A stretch of DNA of 64,000 nt from Viola odorata (GCA_963691705.1 OY829537.1:27590078-27654077), one strand, 5' to 3'; counted from the first letter of the stretch, positions 1-12,010 are shown. The notes: generated from the letters alone by a model not told the origin. Program-made: numbers and translations.

Positions 1-458
1 GACAGCACATGGAGCGTGCTGGAATATTCCAGGATCTTCTAGATGCGCATGGAATCTTCTAGAAACGCAAGGAATCTCGTGGGAATCTTCGAAGATTCCT
101 TTCTTTGGATTTCAATTAAGAACTGATGCAGAAGCGTCGCGGGCACGAGACTGGTCACTGGTCTGGTTAGCGTCGAGGGCTCGATAATATTCTGATTTTC
201 TAGGCCTTGAAGCTTGAAATCATCAGAATTCCTCCGAAAATGCATCTTTTCTCTCTTTTTCTCCTTTTGGGGTTGATCTGCAATAAAGATGGAAATAAGG
301 ATCAAATAGAAGAATCAAGCCCCCGAAAAGGCTAGAAAAGAGGATAAAATTACGCCCAAGAAACATGCTATCAGTATAATAGTAATTAAAGGAAATAAGC
401 CCCTTCGTGCTTTTTATATAGTATAGATTTTGATGCAGGCAATTATGATGAAAGGAAT

Positions 459-725
459 GTGACAGCCTATGGAGGATTCTATGGCCCACCACAGGGTAGT
501 TATAACTCATACTACGATCCCTATGCATCTACTCCTAACCCCCCATGGTGGAATCAAGGAAATTTCGACTATGGAGTGCAACCCGAACCTAGCTATCAAA
601 ATTTTCCGCCTCCACAACGTCCACAAGATGCAGAGCCGCCTCAAGAACATTGGGCTACCAAACTAATGGCACCATTAGCTTACATAGCTAATCAACTTAA
701 AGAGCTAACTACAACCATGAAGTAG
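459..725 (+). pseudogene. Gag-like fragment, Tyr/Pro/Gln-rich
   Basis: An 88-codon open stretch rich in Tyr, Pro, Asn and Gln, followed by a segment predicted to be helical. The motif NPPWWNQGNF resembles the NPxWRNHPNF region near the end of gag in Athila-type elements (family knowledge). It ends at a TAG, and the reading continues weakly beyond it with more stops. No zinc knuckle is visible. It is best read as a gag remnant of the surrounding retroelement, not as a host gene. Confidence 0.4.
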
Positions 726-846
726 ATTAGGGAGCAGAGGCGCCATTGAAGCAAAATTTGCATACCTATCCGAGCAGTTTGCCCTAAACGTTGCCTTAGC
801 ACCTGAACCAGAAATTTTAGCGCCAACACCTCTGCCCAATCAGACC

Positions 847-1362
847 ATGAATCACACTATCACCCCCATAGAACCATATTTGCAGCACTTAGATAGTGAC
901 GACTATTTAAGTGAAGAAAATTTCCCCACCGCCATTCTATGGGAGTTGCCATCTGACACTCATGACCACGACGATGATTCTTATAGTATAGAGGACCTTT
1001 TCATGCCTACAGATGAGCTAAAATTGAAGGATCCAGGATGCTTTAATCTAGAGCCAGGAGCCAACGTGGAGTACAAGGTCAGTGCAGTCAAATTGTTGAG
1101 CGACGCAAATCTGCCAAATTTTTATGGTGAGCGTCTTGCCTTAGACGCAGAATTAGAGGCAGAAGTCGTTGTTCAGCCAAATAAACTCCAGAAATGTTCT
1201 GACACTTTAGTGGACCAAGGGACTACGATTTTGGAGGCTTTTCACTGCATCAAGTTGAGGGAGATTGAGAATGAGGATTTAAGACAAATTGAGAAGGAGA
1301 TAATTGAGGACTTGAGCTCTAAAGCAGTTATATGTGACAGAGAGATTCTTAAACTTTTTTAA
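847..1362 (+). CDS. Acidic open frame in retroelement remnant, unknown
   Basis: A 171-codon frame opening with ATG and ending at a TAA. The translation is acidic (runs such as DHDDDS) with Glu/Leu/Ile-rich helical stretches towards the C-terminus. I do not recognise a family and see no catalytic motif, signal peptide or membrane segment. It lies between the gag-like fragment and the non-coding 3' part of the same remnant, so it is probably a degenerate piece of the element's polyprotein. The call as a real protein is weak. Confidence 0.3.
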   Translation: MNHTITPIEPYLQHLDSDDYLSEENFPTAILWELPSDTHDHDDDSYSIEDLFMPTDELKLKDPGCFNLEPGANVEYKVSAVKLLSDANLPNFYGERLALDAELEAEVVVQPNKLQKCSDTLVDQGTTILEAFHCIKLREIENEDLRQIEKEIIEDLSSKAVICDREILKLF

Positions 1363-3562
1363 TTATATTGATCCTTTTCTTGAATCACCTTTAACTCGTA
1401 ACATTTTTTTCCTCTTTGTTTTGTAGGGACCTAAATTAAAATTTGAATCATATCATGGTTACCTACAGTATGCTTTTCTAGAAGACCATCCGCTTCATAC
1501 TATAATTCACATCAAACTAAGAGGATGGAAAGCATTTAGTAGGATTGGGTGACAAAAGTTTGAATAGCCAACGTCTTGCCCTAGACGTTAACAGAGGTGG
1601 TTCGTAGGAGGTAACCCACCTTTCTTCTTTCCTATTTCCTTTATTTTATTTTATCTTTCTTAATTTTTCTTTATTTTATTTTCCTTTTTAGTATTTTCCT
1701 TTTCTGAATTTTTTTTTCTTTCCTTTATTTTATTTTCCCTTTTTCACCCCCTTTATTTCTTTCCCTTTTCACCCGGATTTTTGTTTCCTTCTCCGTACCA
1801 CTTTTTCAAATCCTTTTCCAATTAGAACTGAATATATTATTTTTAGGAGAGGTTTTTTTGTCTGGGATCTCATGCCTTTTTGGTTGCAGCTAGGATTCTA
1901 TTAGACCACTCAAAACACACCAAGCATCGAGGTCTTGCTACATAGTATACTATTGACCAAACTATCCCTACCACAACCTAATTAGAAATCACTACTCTGC
2001 CCTAATCCATTGTGCACCTCCTCCCAACTCTCTTGCCTTCGGGCACAATTTTGTACATTATTCCAGGTGAACTCCTTTCTTTTTCAGCTTTTATTTTCTT
2101 TTTGTATGCCCTTGTTTGAGTTACTTCTTCGCATTGAGGAGAATGATCTGCTTAAGTGTGGGGGAGGGACACTTGTGTGTATGTGTTTAATTTGCACAAT
2201 TTTTCAAATTTTTAGAACTTTTTAGGATTGGTTTTCTATAAATATTCTTTTGCTAAGCTAGCACTACCCTACTATTTTCAAAACCCCTAGATAGAGCATA
2301 CTATTTTGATCCTTTGCACATAGAATACTTTACTCACTCACTGCATCACACTCCATATGCACAATCACTGCCTGCCTGCCTGCTCTTATGACCACATCTA
2401 GGCCTAGTCGCTTATAGTCATTATGTATACCCTGTGAGCACTTTGAGCCTCCATGCCATATTTCTTTATGTGTGATAATGTCTGGCTAGTTAATGATTAG
2501 TTTTGCATAATATCCTATGTATAGGCACCATTAGACACGGGAAAGCAACAAAATGACATCGGACTTTGTATTTTCTCTTTTTTCTCTTTTTCTTATGTTT
2601 TCACCATCTTGCCCTTGACACCCACATCTTCTATTCCATTTTCTTAAACCACTCGAGCCTATTTTTCTTTGATCTTCCCTTAGTAGGTGAGTAGCACTTC
2701 TTGATGGTAGTGTCGAGGGCTAGATGCAGAACAACCTAAGTGTGGGGGAGATGAAGTAGCAAGGCCTTGGTGCTGGAAGTAGTAATATGGTAAAAACAAA
2801 AGGAGAAATACTGCAATTATCAATTCAGAAAGAAAAAGGTTCGTGCGACCTCTACTATTTATATATTTGAAAAAAAAAGAAAAAAAAAGAGTAAAGTGTT
2901 GAAAAGAACGTCAATAAAAGCAGAGGTAAGCACGAGCGAAAGTAGAGACTGCCAGCACTACATCAGAAAAGAACTCCCCCATGAAAGAAGAATTTAGCGT
3001 TTAGCCCTTGCTGCTGCGGACTGACGAATGCTATCTCACCAACTTCTACTTTTTTCCAGTTAAGGAATCCTTTCTAACTCTGAGTTGGTTCTCCCTCTTC
3101 TTCTGTCTCATCTTATTTCTCTTTTCATTCTCCATCTCTTCTCCCCATTTGCTTATACACCCATATTCCTTTTTTGATGCAAAGTCTTTTAGATTGTTAG
3201 ATTGCCCATGCATGTGTACTTTCACTCGGATTGACATTGCAAATCTGACCATGTGCTATGTTATCTGCAATTTATGAGCGTTAAACACCTAGCCCTGATT
3301 CTGAGTGTGAGTGCATACACTTTTTCTTTGTAAGGACTACTTGCGACTAAAGTAATATGGGAAAGTCTCTCCTTTGGGGTCATTATTCCATGGGTTTGAT
3401 GCAGATGCTTCCTAGGTAGGAAATTGTGTATTGATTGGATGAGGTGTATGTGTGGTTGGTAGATTCTTCTTGTGTGCTTTGGGTTGATTTTGTATATTTT
3501 TTATAAGGGGCTGTTTTAATTATAATGCATGAGGGAGAGCATTAGGGTAGTGTGGGGGTATT

Positions 3563-4296
3563 TGATATGATGTATTTTGTAAAAAAAATCCCTTCCTTTC
3601 CTAGCCCTTTTTGGATCTTGATGCTACTGATTTGCCTCTATTTCTTTACTTTTTGCAGATTCGGGCTTTTGGAGAGGAAATTCCAGAAAGATGCATTATT
3701 TCCTAGATTTTGAAGGATTTCTGCTGGAACATCAAGCGTCGAGGCCTAGCTGCTAATCATCTAGGCCTAGCTGCCGAGCACTGCAGATGCTTAGAACTCC
3801 GACGCATAAAAGTAAACTTCCGAAGAGGATTTCCAGCAGATTCTGCCATTATTCCCCACGATCTTCCAATTCAAGCAAGAGATTTATTTCCACTTTTGTA
3901 ATTCCCTTAGATTTAGGAGTTCCCTTTTTATATTTTCTATTTTTAGTTTTTCCTTTTTAGTATTTCTACTATAAGAACTTTAGGAAATTAGGGTTTAAGG
4001 AGGGCTCCTTTTTGGGTGCTTTCTGCACCAGACTTCTTCTCTTCTTCGTTTGTAATAAACCGGAGCTTTGCTCCGGCCGACAATAATAAAGAGTTTTCCC
4101 ATTCCTCTTCTTCTTTGATTATGCAATTTATTTATTTTATTTGTTTTACTTTAAGTATGAGCAGTTAAATCTCTTGTTCTTGGTAGGAATCATCGAAGGT
4201 TGCTAAGGGAAGCCATGAGGTCTAATTGAGTTTAAAACATCTCTGGTTTGTATTTATTCGTTTAACAAATAATTGGGTTTAAAACATCTCTGGCCT
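3563..4296 (+). repeat. Candidate 3' LTR, right end truncated
   Basis: A purine tract (GTGTGGGGGTATT) is followed directly by TGATATGATG, the expected PPT-LTR transition. The segment then has a T-rich stretch, a TATA-like ATTTTCTATTT region, an AATAAA signal at about 4085 after a perfect short hairpin, and a right edge where sequence switches to the pol of the neighbouring element. No second LTR copy or TG...CA right terminus can be shown, so the right boundary is a breakpoint rather than a true end. Confidence 0.45.
4060..4076 (+). other. Hairpin near LTR poly(A) signal
   Basis: CCGGAGC, a TTT loop, then GCTCCGG: a perfect 7-bp stem just before AATAATAAAGAG. Its placement near the polyadenylation signal suggests an RNA 3'-end structure of the retroelement transcript. 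Function is inferred from position only. Confidence 0.45.
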
Positions 4297-6983
4297 GTAA
4301 CTAGTTCAAAAGGGCTCTTGTTAGTCGCAGAAATTTTCAAGGAATTAAAGCAAAATTGTGCCACATCAAGGAATTCGATCCAGTTCTTCTGATTAGCATG
4401 AACAAAATGCCTTAGATACTCTTCTAGAATATCATTCATTCTCTCAGTTTGCCCATCAGTCTAAGGATGGAATCCTGAAGACATATTCAGCCTAGAGCCA
4501 AGTAAGCTGAATAGTTCCTTCCAAAAAGTGCCAATGAATCGAGGGTCTCTATCACTAATAATGCTTTTCGGGATGCCCCAATACTTCACAATATTTTTAA
4601 AGAACAATCACGCCGTTCCTTCCGCTGTGCAACTTTTGGACACCGAAGCAAATGTCGCATACTTCGAGAATCGATCTACCACCACAAAGATTCCACAAAA
4701 ATTTCCCACTTTCGGAAGGCAAGTAATGAAGTCCATAGATACACTCTCCCACGGCCGGTTGGGAACTGGCAATGGGTCAAGTAGGCCTGCAGACTTCTGT
4801 CTATCTACTTTATCCTGTTGACAAATTAAGCAAGTCTTCGTAAACATACGAACATCGTCTCTCATTGCTGGCCAAAAGTATGCCTGCCTGATGAGCGTCA
4901 AGGTTCTACGCCAACCGCAGTGTCTTGCCCATAAGGTATCGTGACATTCACGAAGTAATTTCCTCCTTAAATCCCCTCCTTTTGGCACATAGACTAACTA
5001 TCCCTTCATCATTAGCAAGTCGTCCTCTACCCAAAACCTTCGAGTTTTACCTTCTTTCATGAGTGTCAATAGCGCTTGTGCAATTGAATCAGACTTCATC
5101 TACTCTCTTATTTCCCCTCTCAGCGGGGGTACTGATTTTGCTTAAGCTAGCTTGAGCCATCATACTCATTGAAGCTAGGTCACTTCTTCGGCTTAAGGCA
5201 TCCGCCACCTGGTTGAACTTTCCAGCTTTGTGTTCAAAGTTCACATCGAACTCTGCTAAAATCTCTTGCCATCTAGCCTGCTTAGTAGTCAGCTTCGGTT
5301 GGGTGAGAAAATGACTAGTCGTCATATTATCTGTCTTCACTGTGAATTTAGAACCCAATAGGTAATGACACTATTTGGTGACACAATAAATAATGGCTAA
5401 AAGCTCCTTCTCTTGCACTGTGTATCTCCTTTCCGCATCATTCAACTTCCTACTCTCAAAAGCTACGGGATGTTTATTTTGAAGGAGCACCCCCCCAGCG
5501 CAAAGTCGGACGCGTCAGTTTGAACTTCATAAGGTTGTGTTGGGTCTGGGAGTGCCAACACAGGATCTTCCATCATAGCTCATTTGACATTTCTGAATGC
5601 CTCTTCGCACTCCATATACCACAACCAAATCACTCCCTTTTTCAGCAAGTTCATAAGAGGGCTAATCCTTCTCGCATATCCCTCAATAAATCGTCGATAA
5701 TAGTTAGCTAAGCCCAAGAATGAACGCAGTTCTGTCAGCCCACTCGGAGGTCGCCATTCTTGAATTGCTTGTACTTTACTCATGTCCATGCGAATCTTAC
5801 CACGTTCGATGACATGGCCCAAGAAGTTAATCTTGGTTTGGGCAAAGGCACATTTCTCCCTTTTTATGTAAAGTTGGTTCGCTTTGAGTTTGTTGAACAC
5901 AAGTCTCAGGTGTTCCAAATACTCCTCCAAAGTGGAGGAATAAATCACAATGTCGTCAATATACACAACCACAAACTTATCAAGGTAGTCCCGAAAAACC
6001 TGGTTCATTAGAGTACAGAAAGTGGCAGGGGCGTTGGTCAACCCGAAGGGCATAACTAAAAATTCAAAGGAACCATATCTCGTAACACAAGTCATCTTAG
6101 CTTCATCACCTTCAGCTATTCTAACTTGATAATACCCCGATCTCAAGTCTAACTTCGTGAAGAACTTCGCCCCACTTAATTGATCAAACAGATCGGCTAT
6201 CAAAGGAAGTGGATACCGATTCTTGACCATCACCTTATTCAACGCTCGATAATCGACACACATGCAAAGACTTCCATCGTGTTTCTTTTGGAAAAGCATC
6301 GGAGCTCTAAATGGGGCCTTTGCTGGTCTAATGAACCCAGCATCCAACAATTCAGCCAATTGTTTCCGTAACTCAGCCAACTCAGGAGGGGCCATACGGT
6401 AGGCCGCCTTAGCAGGGGCTTTGGCGCCGGGGATTAATTCAATCTCATGATCAATATTCCTACGCGGAGGCAAGCTCTTGGGCAACCGGTCAGGCATCAC
6501 ATCTGCGTATTTGCCCAATAGATGACTGACTATAGGTGAGCATTCCGCCAATACACTATCATCACTCCAGGAGGCCATAGCCAAGAAGGTTGCCTCTTTT
6601 CTCTTTAGGCCACGTTTAAGCTGCATAGCCGAGAGTAGTCTTTTCTCTCTCGTAGGGCTTATCGTCACTGGGATTACCACAGGTTCTTCACCCATCAATA
6701 AAAGGCAACGAGCTGATGAGACAGGAACAACTTTAGCCAAAACAAGGAAATCCAAGCCTAGGACTACATCAAAGTCGTCGATAGCGGCCACTACAAAGTC
6801 TGATTTACCTTTCCAAGAGCTCATCTGTATGTCAATGTTTTTCGCACTTCCCTCTATTTCCCTTGCCTCCGAATTCACAGCCTTTAGTTTTCCCCCATCC
6901 GAGACAACAGTCACTCCAAGTTTTCTTACAAAGGAATCCGACAGGAAGCTATCAGTGGCACCTGTGTTAATGAGGGCCTCCAT
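4297..6983 (-). pseudogene. Gypsy pol: protease, RT, RNase H, integrase (broken)
   Basis: The open part 6983-5580 gives an aspartic protease start (ALINTGATDSF), then RT with the YRALNK, LDLRSGYYQV and VVYIDDIV blocks, the last being the YxDD catalytic site. RNase H follows (YEVQTDASDFAL with catalytic Asp, EKELLAI with Glu), then an H2C2 zinc region and integrase catalytic positions SMDF, ISDRDP and DGQTE. Lesions seen: TGA at 5580, a one-base loss in the G/C run at 5488-5494, TAG in RNase H, stops inside integrase, and loss of the integrase C-terminus. The protease reads NTGAT where the family has DTGAT, so the catalytic Asp is replaced by Asn. Confidence 0.88.
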
Positions 6984-6984
6984 G

Positions 6985-8462
6985 GAATAACATCACATTT
7001 GAACTGTCACATACATTAAGCCCTTCGCCATCTCCTGTGTGGCCAATTGTTTCTTCAAGGCCGATAAGAAACTCCTCTTTGAAGGGTATTCACCTTGGGT
7101 CAATGCCAACACCTTCTCTGGTTCAGGGTTCATAGATCCTCGAACTGTCTGTAGCGCACTTAAGGCAACTTTTGTAGGGCATTCGGCAGCTTTGTGAGGA
7201 CCTTCACAGATAAAGCACGCAATAGGTCGCGGGACCCTATTGCCGAACTTGCTAGAGCCTTGGAAGTTTGTCGAGTTCCTAGATGGAAATCGATTCTCAC
7301 TAGTTCCAGTACTATTCCAAATAAACTTGTTCGGCTTAGCATCTGATCCATTAGACTCTCCAAATTTTCATTTTGTCCCAACATCTGATCTATCTTCTAC
7401 TCTCTCCGCTATTGTGATTGCGTCATTCAAGGTCTTAGGATTCTGCCGGCGGACTTCAGTCCTGGGGTAGGCCTTCAACCCCTGAGTAAAATTGAAAAAT
7501 CTATCTGCCTCCGACATCTCCTTAATATCAAGCATAAGCGTGCAGTATTTGTTCACATATTCTCTCACAGAAATCGTTTGCACAAGTTCACGCAAGCTCA
7601 AACGAGCAACATATTCCACATCCTCTGGATAAAATGATTTTCGCAACTCCGCTTTAAAATCTTCCCACATGACAATGCTATTAGCGTGAGTCCTCCACCA
7701 TACTTTAGCATCGTCGGATAGTAGCATTACTACAACCGTCAATTTCAACTCATTTGACAAAACTTGGCACACATTGAAATAGTTTTCTAAGTCAAACAAG
7801 AAATTTTCTATCTCTTTTGCACTCCTTACTCCATTATAAGGTTTTGGTTGGAAACTTTTGCACTTGTTGAGTTCAGCCATCCCCATTCCCGAAGGGCCAT
7901 GAATATTCCTTTGCTCAAATTCGGTGAGTTTGCCCTGTATCTCAATCAGGGAGGCGTCCAACAGTCCCACCTTCTTGTTGGTCTCACGAAATGTATCCCA
8001 CGCTTCCTTGAGATTATCTTACAATTCATCCACCCTAATTCCAGTGGTGGTAAGTGCCTCATTCAGTTCTCTAATATCTGCCCTCTCTAGCAGCTCGTCA
8101 AGATTTTCATGAGGGTCACCCTCTTTCTCTGGGGTTCGACCTTCGAGACTTAAAAGTCTCCTTGTTAACTGTGCTTCTAGCGTCTCTACACGTCGCACTC
8201 GTTCAACAAAGAGACGAAATGTTTCCCCATTCTCTTCAACAGAGGAATCATTATCGGCGCTCTCGCCTTTAAACATTTCATCGTATTGGGTCAGACAGGA
8301 TTCTAGCATCTCAATGCGTCTATCCCTCTCAAGTATCTGTTCCAATGTTACTTGTGACTCCGAGGAGCCAACACCTAGAGTCCTCTGACTCTGTATCCAC
8401 ACATCAATCGCATTCACGCGATTCTCTAGTTCAGTGCACCTGACTTTCGAAGTCTTTGACAT
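6985..8462 (-). pseudogene. Gypsy gag with CCHC knuckle (broken)
   Basis: From ATG at 8462 the frame starts with a coiled-coil-like Glu/Arg/Leu-rich N-terminus. It passes an in-frame TAA at 8019-8021, continues through a Retrotrans_gag capsid-like domain (VWWRTHA, FKAELRKSFYPED, YCTLMLDIKEMSEADRF), meets a TGA at 7368-7370, and then reaches a zinc knuckle CFICEGPHKAAEC. All parts lie in the same frame as the protease, so this was a single gag-pol polyprotein. The stops are of a type that a single C-to-T change would create. Confidence 0.85.
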
Positions 8463-8480
8463 CTCAAAGAAATCAAAATC

Positions 8481-8493
8481 GCTCCACTACCAA
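8481..8493 (-). other. Primer-binding-like site
   Basis: On the minus strand TTGGTAGTGGAGC lies directly inside the LTR edge. It resembles the plant retroelement PBS for initiator tRNA-Met (TGGTATCAGAGC) with a few mismatches. The same variant (TTGGTAGCGGAGC) occurs next to the LTR ending at 61533, so the variant seems to be a genuine site type. Confidence 0.55.
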
Positions 8494-8494
8494 C

Positions 8495-9143
8495 TGTCAC
8501 GGACTAATCCTTTGGAAGCCAAAGGGATTAAGTTCGTGCGGCGTTCACGCACTCTCTCTACGGAACCAGCCTTTCACACACACCTTAGACCTGCATCACC
8601 AGGGAACATAAGGTTAGAAACACAATAGGGCTATTATAGGCATAACATCGAGCAAACACATAGGCAATAGGGCATATAATCATGAAAGACGTCACTTCAT
8701 TGAATAAGCAGGATATTACAGACAAGGGCCAAAAAGGTCGCAGACTAAGGGGGCGCCCGCACAAAGGCCGACTCAAACACCCTTCCAATGAATAACCGAG
8801 CCCACGGCACAAAGGGACTGATTACTCACTCCCCCAACCCGAATACAAAGATTACCCGTAAGCTCTCGTTAAGGTTAAGCGGCCATGGGCGTGAACATGC
8901 CCTAGACGAGCTTAGACCTTAACACTAAACGTACCTGGTCCTCATAGCACATCTAACAGCCAGGGGTAGAAGAGCATAAATGCAACCGGAGATAGATTTC
9001 TATCGAGGATTCTCTCTCTCTCTCTCTTGATTTCTTACTTACTACTGTTTGTTATCGCTTTCTTAGTTAATATTAAATTAATCAACAACTCTCAAAACCC
9101 TCCTTATTTGTTACTGTTTCGGTTTGTTTGCCCTTGTCACACA
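8495..9143 (-). repeat. 5' LTR of the chromovirus
   Basis: Plus-strand edges are TGTCACGGACT at 8495 and TTGTCACACA ending near 9143, giving TG...CA termini next to the PBS-like site. The right edge could shift by a few bases. It contains a (TC)n tract at about 9011-9027. The partner LTR is missing, so age cannot be estimated from LTR divergence. Confidence 0.6.
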
Positions 9144-10018
9144 CAATAGTCAGCATCTACGTCTAGTCCATATATTTGACCCTGTTGCCACTATACATAA
9201 TTTATTGTGCACTTGATAGCAGGTTTTTATTATTATTTTTAACAGCTTCAACAACCGGTCAGAGTGTTAATTAGGATATACTTACACCTATTCGTTTTCA
9301 CTTCTAATTATTACAATTATTTCTTTTACATTTATATCATTATTAATTAATTAATAAATAAAATTAACGAGACTTAATTATATTATAACCTATATTTATG
9401 TTTGCTCTATAAAAGACCCAGGAAATAATATTTTTGTGTTTCATTTTCTCCCTCTCTACATTTCCTTCCTTCTCTTTTTATTGTCTATAATTGGAAGCAA
9501 TATATACACACATAAGTTCGACAATTTTTTTATAACTACAAAAAAAACACTTTATATAGTATCCATTTTCTCATAATTTATATTTAGCATAATTAAGTGA
9601 TTTTTTAAAGTTATTGGTGTGTATTTAATATAAAATTTAGTTTCTTGCTTTTACATTTTTTAATAAAAATATTTGTTAGAAATAAGCTAAATTTTATTTT
9701 ACTTTATTTTAACCTCAGTAAGATTCTATAACTTTTCCTGAAAAAAAATAGGAATCCTGTTTCCAGTCTGATCAAATAGCGCAGCATATTGCTCACATGT
9801 TTTCACATTGCACAGACAAATCAGGAAAAAAACCAGAAATAGTAAGAATCATCAGAATATGGACACCAAAATTTGTTTCTGTGTTTCATATACTCATATA
9901 ACATTTTTATACAAAGCTTTTACAAATTGTAAGAATTGAGTCCCTATATGCATATCCTCTAATACTTGGATGCCACCTTTGGGAATATTCCTGTGTCGAA
10001 CTGATCAAACTCTTAATT
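9144..10018. other. AT-rich intergenic stretch, no gene seen
   Basis: About 0.9 kb of A/T-rich DNA with no credible open frame or repeat boundary. The last 100-200 bp probably hold the 3' UTR of the minus-strand gene that ends at 10019. Confidence 0.6.
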
Positions 10019-10903
10019 CTATTGAGAGATTATGTTCAAAAGAGAGGTTCTTGTTTTGATCAACCTCCTGAACACACGTTCCAAGCAACTCTCAATGTCT
10101 TCAATTCCCATCTCCAGAGCTCCAAGCCTTTTCTGCGCGATTTGGGCCTTCTCCGAATCGAACTTCGATTCGAATATAACAGCATCAACGCTTTCGAATT
10201 CATTCACATTCTTCTCGTTCAACTCTTCACATGACACTGCTACTGATCCTCTTTGCATCATCTTTGAAACAAGTGACCACTTGCTTTGTCTTGTCTTGGA
10301 AGCTGAAGGTTTGCACAAGAACACCAGGAGCGATTGAAAGATGGAAATGTTCATCAGATTGGCTTCTCTTAGCATCCGAATCACAGCTGAAAGATGCCCG
10401 TCTTGATCCGACACAAGTACTGATGCTCCAACTAATTTGCTGTCCATTTTCTTCAAAGATGAGATCAATTTCTTGGCATCCTTCTTCATCTTTTTCCTGA
10501 AGCAAGTATAGTCAGCTGGTGCATTTTCGCAGCTTGGATCGCCTTTCCTCCTTCGAAGCGCGGATTGAAGAGCTTGAACTTGTTCTTTCAAAGTCATCAT
10601 CATATCTCTTGCAATGCTGCAAACATCAAGAAGCCTCACTGATCCATCCAACAACCCATCAAGACATTTCTTTTCACGTTGAATCCTGGAAACAACTTCT
10701 TGGGTCGAAGCCATGTTTAGTACATCATCCACACACTTGTAGAGATCTTCAAGTCCTGACAGGCCAATGCAGATAAACCCAGATGTTGAAATTGATGACC
10801 CTTCCCATGTTTTGAGCTTGGTAAGCTCCTCTTCAACTCTAGAAGTGCTAGGATGTGATCTTGATGGCAGACTAATTGACCTGACATGATTTCTAGCAGC
10901 CAT
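10019..10903 (-). CDS. BPS1-like / DUF241 family protein (copy A)
   Basis: An intact single-exon gene of 294 residues, the usual length for the plant BPS1/DUF241 family (PF03087). The N-terminal signature RSISLPSRSHP at residues 8-18 is characteristic. The middle holds LLDGSVRLLDVCSIARDM and QALQSALRRRKGD, followed by a Lys-rich helical region (about 130-155) and C-terminal coiled-coil-like helices. There is no signal peptide and no clear membrane span. BPS1-type proteins are linked to control of a root-to-shoot signal in Arabidopsis; the molecular role of DUF241 members is not settled. The start is supported by the signature and by a TATA box about 100 bp upstream. A paralogue lies at 19174-20079 on the same strand. 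Confidence 0.9.
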   Translation of the reverse strand: MAARNHVRSISLPSRSHPSTSRVEEELTKLKTWEGSSISTSGFICIGLSGLEDLYKCVDDVLNMASTQEVVSRIQREKKCLDGLLDGSVRLLDVCSIARDMMMTLKEQVQALQSALRRRKGDPSCENAPADYTCFRKKMKKDAKKLISSLKKMDSKLVGASVLVSDQDGHLSAVIRMLREANLMNISIFQSLLVFLCKPSASKTRQSKWSLVSKMMQRGSVAVSCEELNEKNVNEFESVDAVIFESKFDSEKAQIAQKRLGALEMGIEDIESCLERVFRRLIKTRTSLLNIISQ

Positions 10904-11000
10904 TTTGACAAGAAAGTTCTGGTTTTATCTGTTTTACTGAAAAATGTTTGAGAGCTGATGAATGTTGATGAGATGATTTAACCACTTGTTGGGGCCAGCT

Positions 11001-11010
11001 CTATTTATAG
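11001..11010 (-). promoter_or_regulatory. TATA box of the DUF241 copy A gene
   Basis: CTATAAATAG on the minus strand, about 100 bp upstream of the ATG at 10903, which predicts a 5' UTR of roughly 65-70 nt. It is a near-consensus plant TATA element. Confidence 0.75.
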
Positions 11011-11924
11011 GGGGCAGAAACTTACACAGAATTGAAAAGGGTAGGAGACAAATCCTGAATACGTCAATGTGAGGTGCATGTGAAAGAAGAGTGGACAATC
11101 CGTAGAACTCGGTTACCTTGTCCATCTTTGGCGAACATGGAACCAATCATAACTTTTTATTCTATAAAATTAAAACCCATTTCAAGATTTTTATTAAAAA
11201 AATGGGTATAATGAGGTGTCTTGGCTTTTTGTCATTTGTGTGCTTGAAACCAAGATAGCAGAGGTTAGTCATCACTAAATTTGCCACCCCCTTCTGCCAC
11301 ATTACCCTCTCCACTCCTTTTTTTCTGCATAAAGTATTTCTGCTGCTGGCTCTTCAAAATTGCTGCCCATCTGTCCTGCCTCGACTAAAAGAACCAATTA
11401 TAAAAGAAGAAAAACAATTGAACAAAATCAAGATCCAGATCCTCTTACGATAGGTAAATGAATTGTTTAAAGAATTGGTTAGAATTATGAAATAACGTGG
11501 CGGAGTTAGTTTAGAATTTACGCCGACATTTTAAAAATTTATGTACGAGTTTTGAAACCTTAAAATATAGTAATTGTTTTAAAAAATTTGAGATACAACT
11601 TAAACTGGTTCAAATTTTAACACGATAGAATGTGAATTAAATTGACTTGAAAAATGGTTTATAAAAGTGGTTAAAATTTCAAGGATATAATTGCAAGTCA
11701 AGGGAGTATTATAATATAGTGCACGAGTGGATTGTATTCCTCCTGTCTCCTGCTCATTTTGATAGTAAATTATCATTTAGGACACGTACATTGCTCAAAA
11801 TGGGGACACGTATGTGTGTTGTAGCTGGTAGTTTTGTGTAGGATGAGAAAGTGGATGATTTGTTGCGAACAGGTGGTGCTTTCTCATGAGGTGTGGCTTG
11901 GGCTAGGCGTTGCATGCAGGACAC
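11011..11924. other. Upstream intergenic region, no gene seen
   Basis: Promoter-side DNA of the DUF241 copy A gene, increasingly A/T-rich up to the Harbinger element. I see no coding potential or repeat boundary. Confidence 0.5.
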
Positions 11925-12010
11925 TTAGACCATCCACACCAATGTATCAAATGGGTGTTAAATGCTATGTGTTGGGTGCAGTAATGTATCAATTTGCCGC
12001 GTAGGATGAT

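Larger units (their letters stand above)
1..4296 (+). mobile_element. Degenerate LTR-retrotransposon remnant, plus strand
   Basis: Seen: short gag-like open frames near the left edge, then about 2 kb of pyrimidine- and A/T-rich non-coding DNA, then an LTR-like end. The motif AAGTGTGGGGGAG occurs near 2155 and 2738, and a related GTGTGGGGGT near 3550. This purine tract is typical of the 3' half of plant Athila/Tat-type Gypsy elements, where it serves as or resembles the polypurine tract. No reverse transcriptase or integrase is visible, so this is either a non-autonomous element or one with a large internal deletion. The left end lies outside the window and the right end abuts an oppositely oriented element near 4296. 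Lineage is not certain. Confidence 0.6.
4297..9143 (-). mobile_element. Ty3/Gypsy chromovirus-like element, 3' truncated
   Basis: Reading on the minus strand: 5' LTR (9143 to 8495), a primer-binding-like site, gag with zinc knuckle, protease, reverse transcriptase, RNase H and integrase, all essentially in one frame. The integrase ends abruptly near 4297, just after the conserved SATNKSPFELVTGQ segment, so the integrase C-terminus, any chromodomain and the 3' LTR are missing. The RT wording (for example the GKIRMD segment before the thumb) recalls Galadriel-type chromoviruses; lineage confidence is moderate. The element carries many in-frame stops, at least one frameshift and an altered protease active site, so it is inactive. 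Confidence 0.85.
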
